From Bacillota bacterium (GTDB lineage Bacteria > Bacillota > DSM-12270 > Thermacetogeniales > Thermacetogeniaceae): DNA of 64,000 nucleotides. The position numbers and the translations under genes were made by a program. Shown here piece by piece: positions 35,011 to 44,417 of this stretch. Each line of letters begins with the position of its first letter. Position 1 is the stretch's first letter. Below the pieces are notes generated by a model. The model worked only from the letters and a program-made list of their open reading frames with translations, ran no database searches and was not told the DNA's origin. The stretch covers positions 124,001-188,000 of the forward strand of contig JABLXW010000001.1 in NCBI GenBank assembly GCA_013177945.1, written 5' to 3'.

Positions 35011-36411
35011 ATGGAAGAGCTGACTCCGCAAAAAATTGTTGCCGAGCTGGACCGGTATATTGTCGGTCAGGAAGAAGCCAAGAAAGCCGTTGCGGTTGCC
35101 CTGAGAAACAGATACCGGAGGCGCCGGCTCCCTCCGGAACTCCGAGACGAAATTGTTCCGAAGAATATCATCATGATCGGACCGACCGGAATTGGAAAAA
35201 CGGAAATCGCACGGCGTCTGGCAAAGCTGGTAAACGCCCCCTTTATCAAGGTAGAGGCCACCAAATTTACAGAAGTCGGGTATGTAGGGCGCGACGTCGA
35301 GTCGATGGTCCGGGATCTGGTCGAGGTCTCCATTCGCATGGTCAAAAACGAAAAACTTGCTGAAGTCGCGGAAAAGGCTGAAAAATTAGCAGAAGAAAGG
35401 ATTCTGGACATCCTGCTTCCTCCCCGCCGGCAAAAGCAGGCACCCAAAAACCCCTTTGAGCTTTTATTCGGAGAATTCGAAAAGGTGCAGGGAGAAGAAG
35501 ATCGGGAAGAAGAAAAAGCAAGCAGGTCCCAGCGGCGCCGGCAGTTCGCGGAAAAACTGCGAAGCGGAGAGCTTGAAGATAGATACATAGAAATAGAAGT
35601 GGAAGAGAGAACCCCCCAGATGCTGGAGGTCTTTTCCGCCGGGGGAATGGAAGAAATGGGAATCAATCTCCAGGATATGCTGGGGAATATTTTACCCAAG
35701 AAGAAGAGGAAGCGCCGTGTAGCTATCAGGGAGGCGCGCCGGATTCTGGCCCAGGAAGAGGCCCAAAAGCTGATAGACATGGATGAAGTGATTGCGGAGG
35801 CAATCGAACGCGCCGAACAGACAGGTATCATTTTCCTGGACGAAATTGACAAGATCGCCGGTCGCGAAACAAACTACGGACCTGATGTCTCGCGCGGCGG
35901 AGTGCAACGGGACATTTTACCGATCGTGGAGGGTTCCACGGTAATGACGAAGTACGGCCCGGTAAAAACAGATTACATTTTGTTTATTGCCGCAGGAGCT
36001 TTCCACTTCACCAAGCCCTCCGACCTCATACCTGAACTTCAGGGCAGATTTCCCATCAGAGTTGAACTTAAACCCCTGACAAAGGAGGATTTTCTGCGAA
36101 TTTTAACAGAGCCCCACAACTCTCTGATCCGGCAGTACACCGAGCTTTTACGCACCGAAGGCCTCGAAATTGAATTCACTCCTGAGGCGCTGGCAGAAAT
36201 CGCAGAAATAGCCTATCTTGTTAACGCCCGAACAGAGAACATTGGAGCGCGGCGGCTCCATACTGTGCTGGAAAAGGTGCTTGAGGAAGTTTCTTTCCGG
36301 GCACCCGAAATCTCCCAAAAGGAGAAAAAAATAACCATTGACAAAAACTATGTTTCGGCGCGTCTTGCCGAGATCATCAAAGATGATGATTTAAGCAGAT
36401 ACATACTCTAA
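35011..36411 (+). CDS. hslU: HslU (ClpY) ATPase subunit
   Basis: AAA+ unfoldase that feeds proteins to HslV. Walker A GPTGIGKT (57-64), pore loop GYVG (90-93), an inserted I domain at about 110-235 rich in charged residues, Walker [11 protein letters not shown], and the C-terminal tail ending SRYIL that activates HslV. ATG 35011 was chosen with AGGAG 9 bp upstream; ATG 35005 is too close to that site. 466 aa. Directly follows hslV. Confidence 0.96.
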   Translation: MEELTPQKIVAELDRYIVGQEEAKKAVAVALRNRYRRRRLPPELRDEIVPKNIIMIGPTGIGKTEIARRLAKLVNAPFIKVEATKFTEVGYVGRDVESMVRDLVEVSIRMVKNEKLAEVAEKAEKLAEERILDILLPPRRQKQAPKNPFELLFGEFEKVQGEEDREEEKASRSQRRRQFAEKLRSGELEDRYIEIEVEERTPQMLEVFSAGGMEEMGINLQDMLGNILPKKKRKRRVAIREARRILAQEEAQKLIDMDEVIAEAIERAEQTGIIFLDEIDKIAGRETNYGPDVSRGGVQRDILPIVEGSTVMTKYGPVKTDYILFIAAGAFHFTKPSDLIPELQGRFPIRVELKPLTKEDFLRILTEPHNSLIRQYTELLRTEGLEIEFTPEALAEIAEIAYLVNARTENIGARRLHTVLEKVLEEVSFRAPEISQKEKKITIDKNYVSARLAEIIKDDDLSRYIL

Positions 36412-36428
36412 CGGAGAGGGGATGAGAC

Positions 36429-37226
36429 ATGCAAGCCCTGTTGGAAAAAACCCGTTCTCTCAGCAAATTAATCCAAAAGGCGGCAGGCAATCCGGTGGAT
36501 TTTGCGGCAATGGCTCAGGCTCTCAGCGAAAACATCGGGGTAAATATTTATCTGGTCGGGCGGCGGGGGAAGATTCTGGGGTACAGCTTTCTGGAGGGCT
36601 TCGCCTGCGAAATTATGACAGATATTATTCTGCACAGCGAGGGTTTTCCCGAAAGTTATAACCAGGAACTTCTTCTCATCACCGAGACGAAGGCAAATGT
36701 TTCCCAGCAAGCCAATAGCTGTTTCTTTCACCCCTCTGAAAAATGCCCTTTAAGCAACAAAAAAATGACTATCATTCCTATCTTCGGAGGGGGAGAACGC
36801 CTGGGAAGCTTGATCCTGACAAAGATCGGGTCTGATTTGGGGCCAGCCGAACTGGTTCTGGCCGAATACGGCGCCACCGTTGTCGGAATGGAAATCATGC
36901 GGATTAAAACCGAGCGGATAGAGGCAGATACGAGAAAAAAGGCCGCCGTTCAGATCGCTTTAGGAACTCTTTCCTTTTCGGAAATGGAGGCTGCAGAACA
37001 CATCTTTTTTGAACTGGGAGGCCCCGAAGGTTTGCTTGTTGCGAGCAGAATTGCAGACCGGGTAGGAATCACGCGCTCCGTAATCGTGAACGCCTTGCGC
37101 AAGCTGGAAAGCGCCGGGGTGATTGAGGCAAAGTCCCTGGGGATGAAGGGGACTTACATCCGAATTCTCAACGAGAATCTCCTGGACGAACTGAAAAAGA
37201 TCAGGTGGAACAAAAAGATCCGCTAA
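36429..37226 (+). CDS. codY: GTP- and branched-chain-amino-acid-sensing regulator CodY
   Basis: Global repressor of stationary-phase and nutrient-stress genes in Firmicutes. 265 aa: an N-terminal GAF domain (about 1-150, with NIYLVGRRGKILGYSF) that binds Ile/Val, and a C-terminal winged helix (ASRIADRVGITRSVIVNAL, then GMKGTYIRILN). GAGGGG lies 8 bp before the ATG. hslV-hslU-codY is the standard Firmicute order. It is followed by a terminator and then the flagellar operon, as in many Clostridia. Confidence 0.96.
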   Translation: MQALLEKTRSLSKLIQKAAGNPVDFAAMAQALSENIGVNIYLVGRRGKILGYSFLEGFACEIMTDIILHSEGFPESYNQELLLITETKANVSQQANSCFFHPSEKCPLSNKKMTIIPIFGGGERLGSLILTKIGSDLGPAELVLAEYGATVVGMEIMRIKTERIEADTRKKAAVQIALGTLSFSEMEAAEHIFFELGGPEGLLVASRIADRVGITRSVIVNALRKLESAGVIEAKSLGMKGTYIRILNENLLDELKKIRWNKKIR

Positions 37227-37283
37227 CTGCCGTAGGTCTTTAGTACTAAAAAGTTAGGAAAAACGTAACATACCAAAAGGTCC

Positions 37284-37336
37284 TGAAGCAGTGGTAAATT
37301 GGGGATAGAAAAAACTGACCACTGCTTCATTTTTTT
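37284..37336 (+). terminator. Rho-independent terminator between codY and the flagellar operon
   Basis: Perfect 12-bp stem TGAAGCAGTGGT (37284-37295) / ACCACTGCTTCA (37318-37329), 22-nt loop, then seven T. The rest of the gap (37227-37467) holds no gene. No convincing sigma-A, sigma-D or sigma-H promoter is visible in it; GAAGGATTT (37346-37354) fits a sigma-H -35, but its -10 is poor. Confidence 0.85.
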
Positions 37337-37467
37337 GTCGAAAAAGAAGGATTTTGGAAGGCAACCTCGAAACTATTAGTTAAAATTAGCAAGGCTGGAG
37401 GCCTGCTGTCGTTTTATATGGCAGAATGCCCCTGTTCAGCTAGTATCTTACATGGGAGGGAAGAAGA

Positions 37468-37884
37468 GTGTGGCAGCAACTGGGAGCCCCGCTGATCCCG
37501 CTTTTGGAACGGGCGCTCGACTGCACCTGGCTGCGCCAGCAAGTGATTGCCAGCAATATTGCAAATGTTGATACACCTTACTATAAACGCCAGGAGGTAA
37601 GTTTCGAGGAGAAACTAAAGGAAATACTGCAGAGCGCGCCAACCCTGCCGCTATCGAAAACAAATCCCCGCCACCTGGGAGGAAAGCCAGGCCTGGAAGA
37701 GGTTCAACCTGTCATTACCCGTTCACGCCAGGCGAGCTGGCGGAATGACGGAAACAACGTGGATATTGAAGCAGAAATGGCACAGCAGGCAGCAAATCTC
37801 CTGAACTACAACCTTCTTACCCGGCTGGTGACAGAGCACTTTGGAATGCTGCGAATCGCGATCACTGAAGGGAGGTACCGGTAG
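37468..37884 (+). CDS. flgB: Flagellar basal-body rod protein FlgB
   Basis: Proximal rod subunit, exported by the flagellar type III system. 138 aa with GTG start behind GGGAGGG. The N-terminal rod signature QQVIASNIANVDTPYYKRQEV is clear, and the C-terminal helix ends MLRIAITEGRYR. First gene of the long flagellar-chemotaxis operon. Confidence 0.95.
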   Translation: MWQQLGAPLIPLLERALDCTWLRQQVIASNIANVDTPYYKRQEVSFEEKLKEILQSAPTLPLSKTNPRHLGGKPGLEEVQPVITRSRQASWRNDGNNVDIEAEMAQQAANLLNYNLLTRLVTEHFGMLRIAITEGRYR

Positions 37885-37887
37885 GCC

Positions 37888-38337
37888 ATGGGTCTTTACA
37901 CCGGAATCGAAATAAGCGGAAGTGGTTTGACGGCGCAGCGCCTGCGCCTGGATGTGATTGCAAACAACATTGCCAATGCGGAAACCACCAGATCAGGCCA
38001 GGTCGACGCTGAAGGTCGCCCGCTTCCCTACCGGCGGCAGAGAGTGATCTTTGAGGCCCGGGTTCCTGCCTTTGCCTCCATCTTGAAGGAGTTCGAAGCT
38101 GCAATTCAGGGCGTAAGGGTAAAGGCAATTGAAACCGACCCCCGACCCTTTCCTCTTGTTTACAATCCCGACCATCCGGATGCAGATGAGCGGGGCTACG
38201 TCCGGATGCCCAATGTGAACATCGTTGAAGAAATGGTAGACCTCATCAGTGCAAGCAGAGCCTACGAGGCAAACGTAACAGCACTTAATGCAACAAAGGA
38301 AATGAGCATGCGGGCGCTGGAAATCGGGCGGAGTTAA
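37888..38337 (+). CDS. flgC: Flagellar basal-body rod protein FlgC
   Basis: Proximal rod subunit, 149 aa. N-terminal ISGSGLTAQRLRLDVIANNI and the C-terminal VNIVEEMVDLISASRAYEANV are the family signatures. Starts 4 bp after flgB; the ribosome site GGGAGGT lies in the end of flgB. Confidence 0.96.
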   Translation: MGLYTGIEISGSGLTAQRLRLDVIANNIANAETTRSGQVDAEGRPLPYRRQRVIFEARVPAFASILKEFEAAIQGVRVKAIETDPRPFPLVYNPDHPDADERGYVRMPNVNIVEEMVDLISASRAYEANVTALNATKEMSMRALEIGRS

Positions 38338-38383
38338 GTTAAAATTAAGTTAATAAAGCAGACCTTCTGGAGGAGGAGATCCA

Positions 38384-38695
38384 ATGCAGGAGCCTCTTTT
38401 GGGGACGGTACTGTATCCAACAAGAGAAACCTTGTTCGGGAACCAGAACAACAGAGGAGAAAAAGAGGCGCCCGGGATCCCGTTTAAGGAGATTTTCACG
38501 CGCGCCTGGCAGGAGGCAAACGCCCTTCAGAAAGAAGCAGAACAAAAGGCGATGGAGGCGGCCCTGGGAGAAGCCAAAAGCTTTCACGAGGTAATCATCG
38601 CAACAGAAAAGGCTGTGCTTGCTTTGCAGCTCCTCACCCAGATTCAAAACAAATTAATTGATGCATACCACGAAATTATGCGTCTCCAAGTTTAG
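38384..38695 (+). CDS. fliE: Flagellar hook-basal body complex protein FliE
   Basis: Joins the MS ring to the rod. 103 aa; the conserved C-terminal half is seen (EVIIATEKAVLALQLLTQI, then KLIDAYHEIMRLQV). ATG with GGAGGAGGAG upstream. The N-terminal 40 residues are variable and unordered, as usual. Located between flgC and fliF. Confidence 0.94.
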   Translation: MQEPLLGTVLYPTRETLFGNQNNRGEKEAPGIPFKEIFTRAWQEANALQKEAEQKAMEAALGEAKSFHEVIIATEKAVLALQLLTQIQNKLIDAYHEIMRLQV

Positions 38696-38704
38696 CTTCT
38701 GGGA

Positions 38705-40258
38705 TTGATCGAATTTATGCAAGTCTGGCTGAAGCAGAAGGAAGCCATTCTCAACTTCTGGAACAAGTTAACACTTAACCAAAAGGTTCTCTTTGGAGCA
38801 GGTGTATTGCTAATTGCGACCATTTCTGTCTTTCTTATCACCCAGGCGGGCAAGCCCGACTTTGTGCCGCTCTATACAAACCTTGATCCTCAGGATGCTG
38901 CTGCAATTACCGAGTATCTGAAGGAGAAAAAAATTCCTTACCAATTGAGCAACGAAGGAAGCACTGTTCTCGTTCCTGCATCCCAAAAGTACCAGCTCCG
39001 CCTTGACCTTGCCGGTGAAGGGCTGCCAAAGGGCGGAGGTGTTGGTTTTGAAATTTTCAACCAGACCCGCTTTGGAGAAACAGAAAGCGAGCGCAGAATT
39101 AAATACCTGGTTGCCCTGCAGGGAGAACTGGAGCGAACGATTCGCAAACTGGAAGCTGTTGAAGACGTGCGGATTCACATTGTAATTCCTGAACCCTCTC
39201 TCTTCACTGAAAAGGAAAAGGATGCCACTGCCGCTGTACTACTAAAATTAAAACCGGGCCGCCGTTTGCAGAACAACCAGATTGCCGGGATTGTGCACCT
39301 TGTTTCAAGCGGAGTTGAAGGCTTGAAACCGGAAAACGTTACAGTTGTGGATACCCAGGGGAACATCCTTTCTGAGGAGCTCGACGCCACCCAGGAAACG
39401 CCCCAGACAACCAGGCTGACAGCCAGCCAGATCCAGGTTGAGCGGGATTTCGAGAAGCAACTGGAAAAGTCGATTCAATCAATGCTGGAAAGGATTGTTG
39501 GCCAAGGGAAAGCCGTTGTCCGCGCCAACGCGGTCCTTGATTTCGATCGGGTTGAGATCCGCAGGGAGGACTTTGGAGATAAGACGGTAAGAAGCCAGCA
39601 GACAAAGGAGGAAACTTCTTCCTCGGAGAACCTCACTCCTGAGGGTGAACCTGGCCCCGGCGGGAACATCCCGCTATATACCCAACCGGAGGGGCAGGGG
39701 AGAAGCCAGTACCAAAAAACAGAAAAAACCACAAACTACGAAGTTGACAAGCAGGAAGAATACCGGGTAGTTGCTCCCGGCCAGATCAAGCAGCTATCTG
39801 TCTCTGTTGTTGTGGATGGACAACTTGATTTGCAACAGCAGCAGGAGATCGAAGAACTGGTTACCGCAGCTGCGGGAATCCGCCCCGAAAGGGGAGACAA
39901 CCTTACTGTAACCAGCATGCCCTTCAACACAGCGTGGGCGCGCCAGCTCGAAAAAGAGATGGCAGCAACAAGGCGGCGCCAGCAGCTTGTTACATACGGA
40001 ATAACTGCAGGGGCTCTGCTGGGGGCTTTGATCCTCCTGGGATGGGTTCTCCGCCGGCGCCGTCCCGAGGCGGAAATCGATTACCTTGCCGGTCCGCGGA
40101 TGACCGTGGAAGAAGCCCTGGCCGCACAGGAGCCGGAACTGACGGAGGAGGAAAGGGAAAGGGCCAGGATCTTCGAACAAATTCACCGGCTTGTCCGCCA
40201 AAACCCAAAGGAGGCTGCCCAGCTTCTCAAAACCTGGTTAACTGAAGAGTCGAGGTGA
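38705..40258 (+). CDS. fliF: Flagellar MS-ring protein FliF
   Basis: Membrane ring protein on which the basal body is built. 517 aa with a first TM at about 27-47 and a second at about 431-451, large periplasmic-side ring-building domains between, and a cytoplasmic C-terminus that binds FliG. Motifs include FVPLYTNLDPQDAAAI and LARTIRKLEAV-like LERTIRKLEAVEDVRIHIV. TTG 38705 is used; ATG 38717 is equally possible, since neither has a good ribosome site. Confidence 0.95.
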   Translation: MIEFMQVWLKQKEAILNFWNKLTLNQKVLFGAGVLLIATISVFLITQAGKPDFVPLYTNLDPQDAAAITEYLKEKKIPYQLSNEGSTVLVPASQKYQLRLDLAGEGLPKGGGVGFEIFNQTRFGETESERRIKYLVALQGELERTIRKLEAVEDVRIHIVIPEPSLFTEKEKDATAAVLLKLKPGRRLQNNQIAGIVHLVSSGVEGLKPENVTVVDTQGNILSEELDATQETPQTTRLTASQIQVERDFEKQLEKSIQSMLERIVGQGKAVVRANAVLDFDRVEIRREDFGDKTVRSQQTKEETSSSENLTPEGEPGPGGNIPLYTQPEGQGRSQYQKTEKTTNYEVDKQEEYRVVAPGQIKQLSVSVVVDGQLDLQQQQEIEELVTAAAGIRPERGDNLTVTSMPFNTAWARQLEKEMAATRRRQQLVTYGITAGALLGALILLGWVLRRRRPEAEIDYLAGPRMTVEEALAAQEPELTEEERERARIFEQIHRLVRQNPKEAAQLLKTWLTEESR

Positions 40259-40264
40259 GAGTGC

Positions 40265-41266
40265 ATGAAAGCCTTAACAGGAAAGCAGAAGGCCGCAATT
40301 CTTCTCATCTCGTTGGGACCAGAGCTTTCATCCCAAATCTTTAAATACCTGCAGGAAGAAGAAATCGAACAGCTCACCCTGGAAATTGCCAACATCAGAA
40401 AAGTGCCGCCAGAAAAGCGGGATGAAGTTTATCAGGAGTTTTACCAGATGTGTGTTGCGAACGAGTACATCAGTCAGGGGGGCATAGACTACGCACGTGA
40501 ACTCTTAGAAAAGGCCCTGGGCCCCCAAAAAGCATCAGAAATTATCGGGCGCCTTACGGCCTCCCTTCAGGTCCGCCCCTTCGACTTTATCAGGAAGGCA
40601 GATCCGGGTCAACTCCTCAACTTTATTCAGGGCGAACACCCGCAAACCATTGCTTTGATTATGGCTTACCTGGAACCGGATCAGGCAGCCTCTGTCCTCT
40701 CGGCGCTCCCCGCAGACCAGCAAAGCGAAGTGGCCCGGAGGGTGGCGTTGATGGATCGCACCTCCCCGGAGATTTTAAAAGAGGTCGAAAAGGTCCTGGA
40801 GCGCAAGCTGTCATCTGTGGTAACCCAGGACTACACGAGTGCCGGGGGCGTAAAGGCGCTTGTCGAGGTCCTGAACCGGGTCGACCGGAGCACGGAGAAA
40901 ACTATCATCGAAGCCCTCGAGGTTCAGGATCCAGAACTTGCTGAAGAAGTTAAAAAGCTGATGTTCGTTTTTGAGGACATTGTCCAGCTGGATGACCGCT
41001 CGGTCCAGCTGGTCCTGCGGGAGGTTGATTCCCATGACCTGGCGCTGGCCCTGAAGGGAGCAGGAGAAGAAGTGATGAACAAGATCGAGCGCAATATTTC
41101 AAAACGGGCAGCCCAGATGCTGAAAGAGGACATTGAATATATGGGACCGGTGCGGCTCCGGGATGTAGAAGAGGCCCAGCAAAGAATTGTATCAATTATC
41201 CGGAAGCTGGAAGAGCAGGGGCAGATCATCATCACCCGGGGAGGGAGGGAGGAAATTATTGTTTAG
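40265..41266 (+). CDS. fliG: Flagellar motor switch protein FliG
   Basis: Rotor protein that generates torque with MotA and sets rotation sense with FliM/FliY. 333 aa, normal. The EHPQTIALIMAYLEP segment belongs to the middle domain, and the C-terminal torque helix has the charged residues in LDDRSVQLVLREVDSHDLALALKG. ATG start. The stop lies 8 bp inside fliH. Confidence 0.97.
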   Translation: MKALTGKQKAAILLISLGPELSSQIFKYLQEEEIEQLTLEIANIRKVPPEKRDEVYQEFYQMCVANEYISQGGIDYARELLEKALGPQKASEIIGRLTASLQVRPFDFIRKADPGQLLNFIQGEHPQTIALIMAYLEPDQAASVLSALPADQQSEVARRVALMDRTSPEILKEVEKVLERKLSSVVTQDYTSAGGVKALVEVLNRVDRSTEKTIIEALEVQDPELAEEVKKLMFVFEDIVQLDDRSVQLVLREVDSHDLALALKGAGEEVMNKIERNISKRAAQMLKEDIEYMGPVRLRDVEEAQQRIVSIIRKLEEQGQIIITRGGREEIIV

Positions 41267-42041
41267 GCTGTCCAAAGTAATCAAGGCAACCAATCTTGTG
41301 GTAACCCTTCCCAGGCTGATTGAGTGGGAACAGAAATGTGGGGAAAAAGAAAAGAGAGGTCCAGAGCTTGAGATCCCGGACCCTGAAGCCTTTAATGCCG
41401 AAGCTGCCGAGGCCATCATTGCGGAAACGGAGGAAATGGTCCACCAGCTTTTAAACGAAGCCAGAGTCCAGGCAGAAAAAATCATTTCCGACGCCAAAGC
41501 AGAGGCCCAGGCGATCCTGCGGGAAGCCCGCGAAAAGATCGACGGCCTGAAGAAGGAGGCCGAAAAAACCGGATACGAGGCAGGTTTTACCGCGGGACGG
41601 CAGGCTCTTGCGGAGGAGTGGGAAAAATTCAATGCCTTTAAAGAGTCGGAAAGGGCTGCCCTTGAGGAGGAAAGACGCCGCTTAATCCAGCAAGCTGAAC
41701 CAGAACTGATCCAGCTTGCCGTAAACATAGCAAGGCAGATCATTCACGCCGAACTCAAGCTTGCTCCCGATCAGATAGCCTCGATTGCAAGGGCAACCCT
41801 GGCCAAGGCCCTGGCAGATGGAGATGTTACCCTGAAGGTTCACTCCAGCGATTATGAGTACATCGGGGATCTTCTGGAAAAAAATGGGCAGAACAGGGCG
41901 GTGGTCAGGGTAGAGATTGACAACTCAATCGAAAACGGGGGCTGTCTTGCGGAAACGCCCTACGGAGTCGTTGACGGCACCGTTGAAGGGCAGCTGCAGG
42001 CGGCGCTGTCGGACCTCCTGGAGGTAAGCCAGGGTGGTTAG
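41259..42041 (+). CDS. fliH: Flagellar assembly protein FliH
   Basis: Stator-like regulator of the export ATPase FliI. 260 aa. The long Ala/Glu coiled coil (about 40-150) precedes a C-terminal globular domain (LAVNIARQIIHAELKL ... SIENGGCLAETPYGVVDG) as in FliH and V-ATPase subunit E. TTG 41259 was chosen because GGGAGGGAGG lies 7 bp upstream; the open frame before it overlaps fliG. Stop overlaps fliI by 8 bp. Confidence 0.92.
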   Translation: MFRLSKVIKATNLVVTLPRLIEWEQKCGEKEKRGPELEIPDPEAFNAEAAEAIIAETEEMVHQLLNEARVQAEKIISDAKAEAQAILREAREKIDGLKKEAEKTGYEAGFTAGRQALAEEWEKFNAFKESERAALEEERRRLIQQAEPELIQLAVNIARQIIHAELKLAPDQIASIARATLAKALADGDVTLKVHSSDYEYIGDLLEKNGQNRAVVRVEIDNSIENGGCLAETPYGVVDGTVEGQLQAALSDLLEVSQGG

Positions 42042-43335
42042 CCTCAAAAGATACATTATGCGGAGTGAAGAACTTGATCCTATTAAATACCACGGCAGGA
42101 TCGTTCAGATTATCGGGCTTACGATCGAAGCCCTGGGCCCCCGGGGAAATGTGGGGGAACTCTGCTACATCACGACACCCGAGGGGAGAATTAAAGCAGA
42201 GATCGTGGGCTTCCGGGGGCAGCACACAATCCTCATGCCGCTCGGAGAAATGACCGGGATCGGACCTGGTTGCGAAGTCGTGGCAACGGGAGAGGTTTTT
42301 AAAATCGGGGTGGGCCCGGGGCTTATCGGGCGTGTGCTGGACGGTCTTGGAAGGCCCCTGGACGGGCGGGGACCCGTCTCCTTTGCGGACTGGTACCCCG
42401 TCACTGCCGAGGCGCGCAACCCCCTGGAAAGAAGGCGGATCCGCGAAGTTCTGCCTTTAGGAATCAAAGCAATTGACGGGCTCCTCACATGCGGGAAAGG
42501 GCAGCGGATCGGAATTTTTGCCGGGAGCGGAGTAGGGAAAAGCATCCTTCTGGGAATGGCCGCCCGCAACACGACGGCAGATGTCAACGTAATTGCCCTC
42601 ATCGGCGAGCGCGGCCGGGAGGTCAGGGAATTCATCGAAAGGGATCTGGGGGATGAGGGGTTGGCCCGTTCAGTGGTTGTTGCTGCAACCGCGGATCAGC
42701 CCGCACTCGTCCGGCTGAAGGGAGCCTTGCTGGCGACGGCAATTGCAGAGTATTTCCGGGACCAGGGGAGGGACGTGCTTTTGATGATGGATTCTGTAAC
42801 CCGCTTTGCGATGGCCCAGCGTGAAGTGGGTCTTGCAATCGGAGAGCCCCCGGCAACAAGGGGCTATACCCCTTCCGTCTTCGCCCTCCTGCCCAAGCTC
42901 CTGGAAAGGGCGGGCACCTCTTTAAAAGGGACGATCACCGGGCTTTACGCGGTTTTGGTGGATGGAGACGACCTGAACGAGCCGATTACCGACGCCGTGC
43001 GCGGCACCCTGGACGGGCACATCATTCTCTCGCGGGAGCTGGCCGCCCAGAACCACTACCCTGCGATCGATGTTCTAAATTCCGTAAGCAGAGTAATGAT
43101 CGATCTCGTCCCTTCAGAACATTTAGAAAAAGCTGCACGGTTAAGAAGCATTCTCGCAACTTACCAGGAGGCAAAGGATCTTATCGAAATCGGCGCCTAT
43201 CAAAGGGGCTCCAACCCCAAAATCGACGAAGCAATCCAGATGATCGAAAAATGCCGGACCTTTCTGCAGCAAGGCATCTGGGAGAAATACAGCTTTGAAG
43301 CAACGCAAGAGCTGCTCTTTCGCTTGTTTTCATAG
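42034..43335 (+). CDS. fliI: Flagellum-specific ATPase FliI
   Basis: F1-beta-like ATPase of the flagellar type III export apparatus. 433 aa. Walker A GSGVGKS is at about 164-170; VIALIGERGREVREF, LLMMDSVTRFAMAQREVGLA and GEPPATRGYTPSVF are typical. GTG start overlapping fliH, GGAGG about 10 bp upstream. Acts with FliH and FliJ encoded on either side. Confidence 0.97.
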   Translation: MVSLKRYIMRSEELDPIKYHGRIVQIIGLTIEALGPRGNVGELCYITTPEGRIKAEIVGFRGQHTILMPLGEMTGIGPGCEVVATGEVFKIGVGPGLIGRVLDGLGRPLDGRGPVSFADWYPVTAEARNPLERRRIREVLPLGIKAIDGLLTCGKGQRIGIFAGSGVGKSILLGMAARNTTADVNVIALIGERGREVREFIERDLGDEGLARSVVVAATADQPALVRLKGALLATAIAEYFRDQGRDVLLMMDSVTRFAMAQREVGLAIGEPPATRGYTPSVFALLPKLLERAGTSLKGTITGLYAVLVDGDDLNEPITDAVRGTLDGHIILSRELAAQNHYPAIDVLNSVSRVMIDLVPSEHLEKAARLRSILATYQEAKDLIEIGAYQRGSNPKIDEAIQMIEKCRTFLQQGIWEKYSFEATQELLFRLFS

Positions 43336-43379
43336 GTTTTGACACCTGCGAAGTCTTTCCAGAGGGGAATAAAGGAACC

Positions 43380-43820
43380 TTGAGGCGGTTTCGTTTTCGC
43401 TTTCAAAACTTTCTCAACTTAAAGGCACAGCAGGAAGAGATAGCCCGCCTGAAGCTTGGCCGGGCCCAGGCGGAGTACCAGAGAGAAGCGGAAATTCTGG
43501 CCGGGATCCAAAACGAGCTGAAGGAACTGCTGGAACGAAACCGGGAGGCGCGGCGCGGCCTGATTGAACTTGAGCTGCTTACCCTTGGCGAGGGGTATAC
43601 ACAGTTCCAAAAGGAAAAGAAAGAACAGCAGGCCCTGGTGGTCGCCGAAGCGAGGTGTAAATTGCTGCAGCAGCAGCAGGAATTCCTCGACCTGCGCAAA
43701 GAGAAAAGGATTCTGGAGCGCCTCCGGGAGCGGCTCTGGGCATCTTACTACGAGGACTTTCTCCGCGAGGAACAAAAGCACCTGGATGAAGCAGGAACAA
43801 TCCGTTTCTTGAAAGCCTAG
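43380..43820 (+). CDS. fliJ: Flagellar export chaperone FliJ
   Basis: 146-aa two-helix coiled-coil protein, the central stalk of the FliI ring. Starts MRRFRFRFQNFLNLKAQQEE and is Glu/Gln/Arg-rich throughout, with no globular domain. TTG start; a weak site (AAAGGAA) precedes it. The assignment rests on the coiled-coil pattern, length and location right after fliI. Confidence 0.9.
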   Translation: MRRFRFRFQNFLNLKAQQEEIARLKLGRAQAEYQREAEILAGIQNELKELLERNREARRGLIELELLTLGEGYTQFQKEKKEQQALVVAEARCKLLQQQQEFLDLRKEKRILERLRERLWASYYEDFLREEQKHLDEAGTIRFLKA

Positions 43821-43829
43821 GAGGGAAAA

Positions 43830-44387
43830 ATGGCGCGACCATTCCCTGTATCCTGGAAACTTTTTGCCGCCTGTTTGATTGTGATAGCCGGCGGGGGAAT
43901 TGTAGCCGCCTCCACCACGGGCTGGATCGATCTTAAAGACTGGGCGGCAAAGGTGCCATTCTTAGACCGGTGGATTTCAAGAGAAACGGTGGGCAAAAAA
44001 GAACCCGTTTCCCTGGCGGAAGAAAATAAGCGGCTCAAGTCTCGGGTTGCTGAACTCGAAAGAGAAGTCAAAGAGTTGCAGGAGCGGGAAAGGGCTTTAC
44101 GAGAGATTCAAAAGGACCTTGAAAAAACTCTTGCCCTGCAAAAGGAGGGGCTTGCCCAAAAACAGGCAAAAAAGGAGAGTTACCGCGCCCTTGCAGCTTA
44201 TTACGCAGACATGAAACCGGCAGCTGCGGTGGCGATCCTGAACAACCTCGATCCCGAAGTGGCAGCAGAAATTCTCCAGGCGATGGACAAAGAACAGGCA
44301 GGGCAGATTCTGGCCGCAATGGAACCGGCGCGGGCAGCCGAACTGCTGAAAGTAATCGCAAGCAGTGCAGCCCAGGCCGGTGCCTGA
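43830..44387 (+). CDS. MotE-like flagellar protein (MgtE N-terminal domain, YlxF type)
   Basis: 185-aa membrane-anchored protein: one N-terminal TM (about 11-28), a coiled coil (about 60-120) and a C-terminal MgtE-N-like domain with YADMKPAAAVAILNNLDPE and AAEILQAMDKEQAGQIL. Such proteins lie between fliJ and fliK in many Firmicutes and Alphaproteobacteria (MotE chaperones MotC in rhizobia). Here the partner is unknown. AGGAGG precedes the ATG. Confidence 0.85.
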   Translation: MARPFPVSWKLFAACLIVIAGGGIVAASTTGWIDLKDWAAKVPFLDRWISRETVGKKEPVSLAEENKRLKSRVAELEREVKELQERERALREIQKDLEKTLALQKEGLAQKQAKKESYRALAAYYADMKPAAAVAILNNLDPEVAAEILQAMDKEQAGQILAAMEPARAAELLKVIASSAAQAGA

Positions 44388-44417
44388 AAACAGCTTCAAG
44401 GAAAGGAGGTGAATCTA

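Noticed and set aside
37380-37440. GEMM-like c-di-GMP riboswitch before flgB
   Set aside because: Some short stems are present (CTGC/GCAG) but the conserved GNRA loop/receptor and linker bases are missing.
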